A DNA stretch of 64,000 bases from contig JAJVDF010000498.1 of NCBI GenBank assembly GCA_022410635.1, forward strand, positions 190,749 to 254,748. The letters run 5' to 3'. Below, piece by piece: positions 57,066 to 64,000 of this stretch. The notes under the pieces are model-generated. The model was not told where the DNA came from. It did not search any database and saw only the letters and a program-made list of their open reading frames with translations. How positions within the stretch are numbered: the first letter of the stretch is position 1; each line of letters starts with the position of its first letter. Origin of the DNA: Tretioscincus oriximinensis. Its lineage: Eukaryota; Chordata; Lepidosauria; Squamata; Gymnophthalmidae. Position numbers and translations under genes: made by a program.

Positions 57066-58600
57066 CCAGATGATAAATCTTCATTTGAAGAGGAAGCCCA
57101 GCCATTGACATAGGCCCTGCCAGCAGTTAGCTGCGTGGTGCTTCAGATGATGCCATAATGGCATTGTGTGGCATGTTGCATAGAAACTCTCACAACATTT
57201 TGTGTTACTTTCAGTAGCATAATCCAGACAATCTCATGAAGTTTAAACCAATGAAGTTTGACAGGAAGTCTCATGACTTTAAGGAAATTCTTGCATAATT
57301 ACAATCACAGAAAGTGCCATAATAACCATGAATGTAGATTATAGCACTATAAAGGAGGGGGGAATGACAGCCTGGATGCAATTCTAATTCGGTAAGAATT
57401 GTATTTTTTGGATGACGGCACTCAAACAATCAGAACTGGTATATAGGCAGTTCTTATGGTAATTGTTGTGAGGTGGAAATATGGTCACTATTTTATATAC
57501 TGTATCTAGTGTTTGTCATTTTAATTAAAATTTTAAAATATTAATTATTAAAAAAGAATTGTGATTTTCTCTTGTTTGTTTTTCCTTTCTTGTTCAAAAA
57601 CATAATAATCCTCTGCCTATACCAACTTCTTGCAACCATTGAGAGCACATCTAGCGGTTCCCATCCCCACATATTCATTTTACTGTTTATTGCTTGTATA
57701 AGCATGAATGAGCTGTCCCTCCCACGCAGCCTTGATTTGAGGGGGGGGGGGATGGACAAGTCTCTTTCTGCACATCTTACACTATCAAATAAATACTAAT
57801 ATCGGTATTCTACGTAAGGTACTTATCTNAAAACAAGGCTGCAGAGGAGAGTAGCCACAGGAGCCATATAGAAACAGCTGTGATAGAAGAGGTAAAGTAA
57901 GTGTAATGGTTTTCAAGATTGTATGTCCAATTCTAGTGGCAGAAACATTTATTATCACATGGTGCTACTCTTATTGTTTCCATTACAATTTATAAAACTG
58001 CTATCTAGGCACGTATAGGCAACTGGAGGATTCAGGCATTTTTGTACAAATAAATGAATATAGTTGCATTGTTAAATTCATTAAGCCTATTGGACCAAGA
58101 TATTTATAATCCCTTTCTGTTAAAAGCACTTCCGGAATGGGCAGCTGAGACCTAGATTTTCAACTTGCCTGATTTTTGCAAGTTTGAAAATGTAGATCCT
58201 AGCTGTCCATCAGGAAGTGTTTTAAGAAAAAAAGAATTCTAAATATCATGGTTCGATAGGCCCAAACATGCATAGATAAGAGATAAATACAGGGTCAGTG
58301 GTCAGCTGCAATTGTCTGTGGATTTTTCTTTATAGCTGTTGTTGAAACAGTAGAACCCTGGGTGTGCCTCATTATATGAGCTATTTCAGCGGCCCTAAAA
58401 CCTTTGGGAAATACATTTTCTGGAGTTTTGTATGGATTCGAAGTTGCAGTGTGTGGATGCAAGCATCTTTACTGCTTTTGATTTTACACCCTGAATGGAA
58501 ACAAATAATGTATTAGATTGAAGATATGCCTCTATGTGTGCTTTCCCCATGTTGTGTTCCTTTCACATCCCGTTTGTGAAAGGAACTGTGTATAATTTAT
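57066..58600. other. No recognisable feature
   Basis: About 1.5 kb of AT-rich sequence; a G run at 57741-57750 and an ambiguous base at 57829. Confidence 0.5.
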
Positions 58601-58604
58601 TTTT

Positions 58605-59015
58605 TTACTTTTTTAATACTCCACCCTATATGCAAAGGTCTCAGGACAGATCACAATAAAAGGCCATAAATCAGTTAAAATAGGACAATTAAAAATAGTA
58701 ATAGTGTCTTCACTAAAGAATGGGGATTTTTGGCTCCCCCAAAGGTGAGGATGAATGGGTGAAAGAGTGAATCTTCACCATACATCTGAACATGTACAGC
58801 ATGGGTGCCTGAAACACTTCAGAGGGAAGACCTTTTTACAACATGGATGNTATCACAGAGCAGAATCTCTCATGTGTCCATAACTCTTTGACAAGTGAAG
58901 GAGGTAGGATCATCAGAAGAGCCCGAGAAGGTCTTAGAATGTGGGAAGGTATGTATGGGAGGGGATGTTCCTTCAAATATTTGGGGCCCAAGTCATTTAG
59001 GGCCTTATAAATCCC
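58605..59015 (-). pseudogene. L2-like LINE ORF2 C-terminus and 3' end, antisense
   Basis: On the minus strand, conceptual translation from about 59012 reads KALNDLGPKYLKEHPLPYIP and then text with breaks around the ambiguous base at 58850. The 3' tail is at 58605-58660 (ACTCCACCCTATATGCAAAG, GTCTCAGGACAGATCACAAT). Same family as 49255-49870. Confidence 0.8.
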
Positions 59016-60340
59016 TACAGAATTTGTGCAGTGTTAACTTCCTGTAAATGAAAAATATATAGCAAAAGTTCAAGTCATGACAACATGGATGAAAATAATC
59101 ATGCACTGAAACACTGCATGCATGTGGACATACTTTTAAAATGTTTTTCTTAAGAAACTGAAACTTATTAACTACACTGTGAAACAGAATCACTGCAAAA
59201 CACAAAACTAACACAACCTAACAAAGCAAATTTGAACAAATCCAAACAAGGATGTGTCTTAATTCCTACTGTATTCTGGATCAGGGTCCTCTGGTACATT
59301 GGTTCAGTGTGGTTACTGGTAATAACCAATATAGTCTTCCCAATTTGAATGTTCATTAGACTTAGACTACAGCCACATGAGTTTTCCTCCTGTATCCTCC
59401 GAAACATCACGATTGCTCCACTGCCAACAGAATTTTCACAGTGCAGCAGTTTTCACAATGTACCCAGAAAAAGGTCCTTTTCCCCATTGCTGATTATTTC
59501 CAAAATTTCCATGCCTGCAGCTATGGAGACAAGAAGCCTTCTTGTGTGTACGATCCTGAATGGTATTACCTTTAATCATGAGAAGACGTTTGCACAAGAC
59601 AATGCAGAATTGCATACTGAACATACTCAGTATTTATTTCCTGGTCAGTCATCTTGTCTGTTCCACATAGATTTAAAATTTTTCTGATGGTTTGTGAAAT
59701 GTTGGAGTACGTATGCCTGGGCTTGTGATTGGGTTATTTCAGAACTTTAATGACATTGCAGTTTTGAACGCATCCTGTGGAAGGGCTTTAGTGGAACTGT
59801 GTGTGTGTATATAAGGCTCATAGATGTGCATTTACATATTGATTTATGAAGACCACAGGTAATTACAATGCCCTTAATTCCTAAATTATCAGATAATTTA
59901 GTTCAACATGACTAGTTTGCTCATGAAAAGCTTACAAGCATGCACACACCTAGAGATGACAGTTTGTATAATAAATAAATGTTTTCCTAATACCTGTTCA
60001 AACATTTTGCCACTCATCTAGAAGCTACGGTAACCTTCAACGATGGGGAACTATCAAAATGTGTTTTTCTAATGGTTAGAACAATTTGTCAAAATATTTA
60101 AAAACTATTAACAATAATAAAGCCCCTTAGCCAAATAAAGTCTAGCATAATTAAACAAGTCAGAAGGAATTTAAACAGATTAACACAGAGACCCTTTTGC
60201 CAGCCACTGTTTCCTAAATGCACAATATTTAATTAATGTTTAAAATGCACTTCACTTGTACTTGATATTTAATTTATCCAAGTGAGATTGTGCCGGCTTA
60301 AGACTATGAGGAGGAAACAAATCATAAAACAAGATCTGCT
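59016..60340. other. No recognisable feature
   Basis: A plus-strand open frame of 112 codons (59349-59687) has no family match and looks like chance. Confidence 0.5.
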
Positions 60341-60341
60341 T

Positions 60342-60425
60342 TTTATATATATTTAGTTAATATATATTTAGTTAATATATTTATTAGTTTTATATATTTA
60401 GTTAATAATATAATGTATATATAGA
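60342..60425. repeat. AT-rich tandem repeat
   Basis: Units close to TATATATTTAGTTAA occur four times, with an interrupting TATTTATTAGTTT and a TATATATAGAGAGAG end. Confidence 0.8.
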
Positions 60426-60559
60426 GAGAGGGTGGAAGAAAATTACTGTCTTTTTTGTTTCTCTTTAAGTAAATATATAAGAGAGGGGGAAATGATATAT
60501 TTTTTTNAAAAAAAACATGGATTGCTGCAAATATAGCCTTCTTCCACATGGTTGGAAAA

Positions 60560-60680
60560 ATTTGGTGAGAAAAACAAGGAGGATGGAGGAGGATGGGGAG
60601 GAGAAATGAGGAGAAAGGAAAAGGAAAAATGAGGAAGAAGGAAGAAGAAGACGATGGAAGAGGAGGTAGAGGAGAATGAG
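60560..60680 (+). repeat. Purine-rich tract, short
   Basis: GGAGGATGGGGAGGAGAAAT then GAAGAAGGAAGAAGAAGACG. Similar in composition to 52733-53175 and also near a T-run/N/A-run (60507), but order and flanks differ, so I do not claim relationship. Confidence 0.7.
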
Positions 60681-60856
60681 ACATGATTGGGGAATGACTA
60701 ATTTGCATCTGTACTGGGATATAAATTTAGCCCTCAGTGAAACAGTGGGCTAAAGAACCTAATAACAAATTATATCACAAATAAATTATATTTAAAATAA
60801 GCCAAACATGTCTTTATATTCCTCATCCTCCAGCAACAGCAGCAACAACATTTATT

Positions 60857-61210
60857 TAGAGAAATAGCCATGTTAATCTTAGTAGAAAGTCCAGCAACTG
60901 AGCTTGTAGCCCTTGAAGAGTAACAAGGGAAGGGTAGTGCAGGGCCGTATTTAGGCAAAATATCGATATTGCTTTTATTATTATAAAACCCAAAGTAGCA
61001 GAGGGAAGAGGGAGAGTAAAATAATAAAGTAAATAAATAAGTATGTAAATTACAGACCATGGGCAAAATACATCCTAAATCTGGCCCTAGGTAAGTGGCA
61101 AGAGCTTTCATAGACACGTCTAGGTTTTGAAGAAGTAGACATGTCTACGAAAGCTCATGCCACCTATCTTCCTCCTGTTAGTCTCCAAGGGCTGCAACCC
61201 CCTTGCTGAA
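60857..61210. repeat. Family P repeat, inverted arms split by a hAT-like MITE
   Basis: The left arm 60857-60938 is on the minus strand (AGAGAAATAGCCATGTTAAT, TAGAAAGTCCAGCAACTGAG). The right part 61091-61210 has AAGAGCTTTCATAGACACGT, then TGAAGAAGTAGACATGTCTA, AAAGCTCATGCCACCTATC and TGTTAGTCTCCAAGGGCTGC. The middle is the element at 60940-61090. Confidence 0.7.
60940..61090 (+). mobile_element. hAT-like MITE, shortest of three related copies
   Basis: The ends are CAGGGCCGTATTTAGG and CCTAAATCTGGCCCTAG. On the minus strand it shares the TTTATTTACTTTATTATTTT, CTCCCTCTTCCCTCTGCTAC and TAATAATAAAAGCAATA blocks with 45615-45765 and 52355-52501. It lacks the stretch containing the insertion site of the nested element. 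The flanks GGGTAGTG and GTAAGTGG are similar with one indel. Confidence 0.8.
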
Positions 61211-61500
61211 CATTTGTTTATTGATACCCAAAAGACTATATTACAAGTGGGTAAATTTAATTAGAAAAATAATTTAAAAACAACAACAGATAAAATAGAA
61301 CACTTATAATAGTAGCAATGCCTGTAAGAAGTGGGGATAATTGATTCAGCTGAAAGCAAGCGTGTGCGTGTGCATGTTCTTTAAGCATATCTGAACCTGA
61401 CGCACCTCAGGGGAGAGACCATTTTATAACCTGGGGGCTACCTCAGAGAAGGCCCTCCCATCTGTCTACACCTCTTTGATAAGTGGAAACATTAACTTTA
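61211..61500 (-). mobile_element. LINE-associated 3' repeat, antisense, diverged
   Basis: GACCATTTTATAACCTGGGG, then CTCAGAGAAGGCCCTCCCAT match words at 63008-63055 and, more loosely, 63805-63850. Likely part of an L2-type ORF2/3' region. Confidence 0.45.
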
Positions 61501-62230
61501 CAAATCTCAACACTTTATCACATCCACAATGTCTGCTCCATTATATGATCCTTGTAGTGACTACATATATTGCCAATAAGTGGAAATGTGCAGATGATCT
61601 AAAACTGAAAAAAGGTATATCACAATATGGAATATTTAGAAAAATGGGTGGAAATGCATTCAGAACACTAGAATGAATGGAGAAAAAGGCTTAACAAATG
61701 GTACAACATTGAGTTGTTGATTATAGAGAAATAGAGCAGTTATTATCAGCACACCAATGACATCTACCTCCTAAACTCCCAATGACCATACTTAATGGCT
61801 TCATATAGATGTTAAATTGGTGACAAAATTGTACTTTGCAGCTTCCACAGCAAAGAATTACAGACACTGAATGCTACTTTATAGGACTGCCTCTATAATA
61901 GGAAGCAATAAAAAGTATACCATAATCAATGATACTAAAAGCCTCTTCCAGGCTGAGAGGTAAGACACGAGATTTAAAGCAAGACAACAGGATCAATAAG
62001 GAAATCAGCTGCTGAATTCCCAATTCTGGAATGTGGGAAGATCCAGTTAATTGTCCAGTGTTCACTTATAAAGAAAAAATTCAAGGGCATTTTTCCATCT
62101 CCCAAAGTTCTTTTCAATGGTCTTGATATAGTCCTCACACTCTGTTTGCTGAGATTTCTGCACTCAACATTATGGATGATCTCCTCAGAAAATGTTGGGC
62201 ACTAAAAATCAAAGTTACCTGTGAATTTGT
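61501..62230. other. No recognisable feature
   Basis: AT-rich sequence without a supported element. Confidence 0.5.
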
Positions 62231-62234
62231 TTAT

Positions 62235-62450
62235 TTAATTTCTTTATTTTTACTTGTATGCCACCCTATACCAAAGGTCTCAGAATGGCTTACAGTTAAA
62301 ATGGAAGTTCAAATTTGATAATAAAACAATACCTGAAAGTGAGACAGGGAAAGCCAGTTCTTCAACCAAAGGCCAGGTTAAAGATGTATGCCTTCAAAGA
62401 TTTTCTGAATGAATATAGTGATAATGATTGATGAACCTCAATGGGGAGCT
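62235..62450 (-). mobile_element. LINE 3' end, antisense
   Basis: TTTTTACTTGTATGCCACCC, TATACCAAAGGTCTCAGAAT and AACCAAAGGCCAGGTTAAAG. The first two are the reverse of the TTTGGGTATAGGGTGG tail; the last also occurs at 34118. Confidence 0.55.
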
Positions 62451-62805
62451 TAGGTTGTCATCATCGTTGGTGGTACCGTGCAGAACAAAGTGTCTGTGAA
62501 TGACTGAAGATGAGCCATACTTACCTTGTTGGCACTTTTTTGCATAGATCCTTGCTGTTGGCTATGCTTCTGAGAATGAAAAAAATCCATGCACTTCTCC
62601 AATCGTTCAGCACAGCTCCTATAATTTCAAGCCTAGGACTGGGTATTTTCTGTTTCATAGTAGATAGACTACTACAAGTTTTAAGGAGGAGCCTTTTCCA
62701 TGGTAAAGGAGCAACTATGAAGAAGTCTCTGCCTTGGGTTCCCACTCCCTTTGCTGTTCAGAGGGTTGCTACAACTTGATTTACATTGGTATCTGCAGCC
62801 CTCAA
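62451..62805. other. No recognisable feature
   Basis: Open frames on both strands (62510-62779 plus, 62521-62745 minus) match no family. Confidence 0.45.
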
Positions 62806-62809
62806 GAAA

Positions 62810-63080
62810 AAACAACAGGACGGTACAAAGGTCTCATGGCAGATCACAATAGAAAAATAATAAAAAAACAATTTAAATAGACAAGTTAAAAATTATAATA
62901 GGGCCTGCAAGGTGAGGGGAAAGTTGATTTAGCTAAAGGCTAGGATGAAAACATGTTCACCAAGCACGGAAACATGTAATGTATTGATGCCTAATGTACA
63001 TCAGAGAGGAGACCATTCCATAACCTGTGGACTGTCATAGAGAAGGCCCTCCCACGTGCCCACACCATTTTGATGAATAA
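62810..63080 (-). mobile_element. LINE 3' end, antisense
   Basis: ACAAAGGTCTCATGGCAGAT, AGCTAAAGGCTAGGATGAAA, GAGACCATTCCATAACCTGT and AGAGAAGGCCCTCCCACGTG, in the same order as 58630-58880 and 61390-61470. Confidence 0.55.
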
Positions 63081-63695
63081 AAGTTACTTAAATAATAAAC
63101 TTCTGTAGTTATGTGCAAATTATGCTCTCCAGTATCTTGCCACAAAGACATTGTAGAAAGGCCTCTTTTTTGAGGAGAAGAATACTGCGTCTTTCAAGCT
63201 ATCCCACTCTATAATGAAGCATTCAATACATCGAATGATCATGCCTTGCATTTTCTTGTAGACTATTGGTATTGATTATTAATTTTTTTTTATTTATAAA
63301 CTAACAAATCAAGCCCATTCATCTTATGGAACTGCATGGGCCTCTAGCAACCTTCCTTCACCCCATGGCTCAAACACATGCGCACATGCACACACACATG
63401 CACACACAGAGACAAATGCTCTTCCTTTCTCCCTTGCTGGAGACCATGCAACCAAGCAGAGGCAGCGGTTGGAAGACTCACCCATGTCTGCTGCCTCTTC
63501 ATGCGAGGCCCTCTGTCTGACTGAGCCAATCAGAATGTGAAATGATGTCATAGGGTTCTGGCTCGGTCTGCAAATTATTATATCTAAGATCACCACTCAT
63601 GTGTTCAGATAAATTTTATATTTGTTTGTGTTTGTGGGGTTTTTTTTTAATGGTCTGTGTGAGTGTGTTTTTATTTTTACCAAGTGGGCACCAGC
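63081..63695. other. No supported feature besides a CA-rich stretch
   Basis: 63375-63412 is an imperfect CA array. The remaining sequence shows no family match. Confidence 0.5.
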
Positions 63696-63699
63696 TTAA

Positions 63700-63860
63700 T
63701 GCCTGCACAATGCCTGCATAAAGAGTTTATTCCCTCAACCAAAGGTCATGGTGAACAGCTACACCTTCACTAAATATCTAAATATATAGTAGTCAGATAA
63801 TCCATTTCATAACCTGGGTGCTCTCACCACGAAGATCATCCCCATGTGTCCATATGAATT
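63700..63860 (-). mobile_element. LINE-associated 3' repeat, antisense, diverged
   Basis: CAACCAAAGGTCATGGTGAAC, CATTTCATAACCTGGGTGCT and ACGAAGATCATCCCCATGTG follow the order of 62930-63060. Confidence 0.45.
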
Positions 63861-63867
63861 TAAATAC

Positions 63868-64000
63868 TGAAGGAGAAAGAAAAGGGAGAAGAAATTATGT
63901 TTTTTATACCCCACCCTTCTCATCCAAGGGGAATCAGAGCCCGCTTACATCTCTTTTATGTTCCCCATTAGGTTAATGGTTGGAGCAGTCAGCCCCAACA
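63868..64000 (-). mobile_element. SINE 3' part, antisense, cut by the window edge
   Basis: GGAGAAGAAATTATGTTTTT, TATACCCCACCCTTCTCATC and AAGGGGAATCAGAGCCCGCT match 16135-16200. The tRNA head would lie beyond the window. Confidence 0.65.

Noticed and set aside
59349..59687. 112-codon plus-strand open frame
   Set aside because: No family resemblance, no splice-site context I could defend, and an overlapping minus-strand frame of similar quality.
60342..60720. Second copy of the Ginger-like element
   Set aside because: A purine tract and an ATTTGCAT word are shared, but the tract order differs, the TATACCCC units are absent and no TGTAACAGG terminus is present.
11395..61210. CRISPR-like array from regularly recurring family P units
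   Set aside because: Units are long, dispersed over 50 kb, in both orientations and without regular spacers; the genome is eukaryotic.

Overview
The window reads as non-coding DNA from a squamate reptile (lizard or gecko type) nuclear genome. The evidence is the repeat content: CR1, L2-like and L1 LINE fragments in one neighbourhood, tRNA-derived SINEs with a B box and a tail shared with a LINE (as in the Sauria SINE group), and many short hAT, mariner and Tigger-type DNA transposon remnants. I found no host protein-coding exon, rRNA, functional tRNA or CRISPR array. The recognisable open frames are broken retrotransposon ORFs. The window is best described as an intergenic or deep intronic stretch.

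Layout. 1-6 kb: mostly featureless, with one antisense SINE and an unexplained GC-richer block (4.96-5.94 kb). 6-8 kb: antisense L1 ORF2 relic. 11-17 kb: inverted copies of a hairpin-forming repeat, CR1 ends, a 1.1 kb non-LTR fragment between 29-bp direct repeats, and a SINE inside a SINE. 18-24 kb: CR1 and L2 relics, a 174-bp palindrome inside CR1, and a 444-bp hAT element with an exact 8-bp duplication. 26-35 kb: L1 3' end split by a 74-bp palindromic MITE, a very GC-rich hAT element (29.7-30.2 kb), a mariner MITE inside a LINE tail, a Tigger-like element with internal 42-bp repeats, and the first of four TAGG...CCTA foldback elements. 36-44 kb: two CR1 subfamilies, a full tRNA SINE, foldback elements 2 and 3, and an L1 3' end. 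45-52 kb: L2 fragments, foldback element 4 and a CR1 fragment. 52.3-53.9 kb: a hAT-like element carrying a nested 1,372-bp element. 54-64 kb: mostly featureless with LINE and SINE ends.

The most unusual object is the nested element at 52502-53873. It begins TGTAACAGG and ends CCTGTTACA. It is flanked by CCGG on the left and CTGG on the right. Its long inverted termini are built from degenerate units of about 30 bp around a TATACCCC core, and it encloses a purine-only-like tract of about 440 bp. A paralog of its host repeat at 45.6-45.8 kb lacks it and shows the uninterrupted site. Terminal sequence and target duplication fit what I recall of Ginger1-type DNA transposons, so I propose a non-autonomous Ginger-like element.

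The elements act as a layered record rather than as an operating pathway. LINEs would have mobilised the SINEs that copy their tails, while cut-and-paste transposons (transposases absent here) inserted into LINEs, SINEs and each other.
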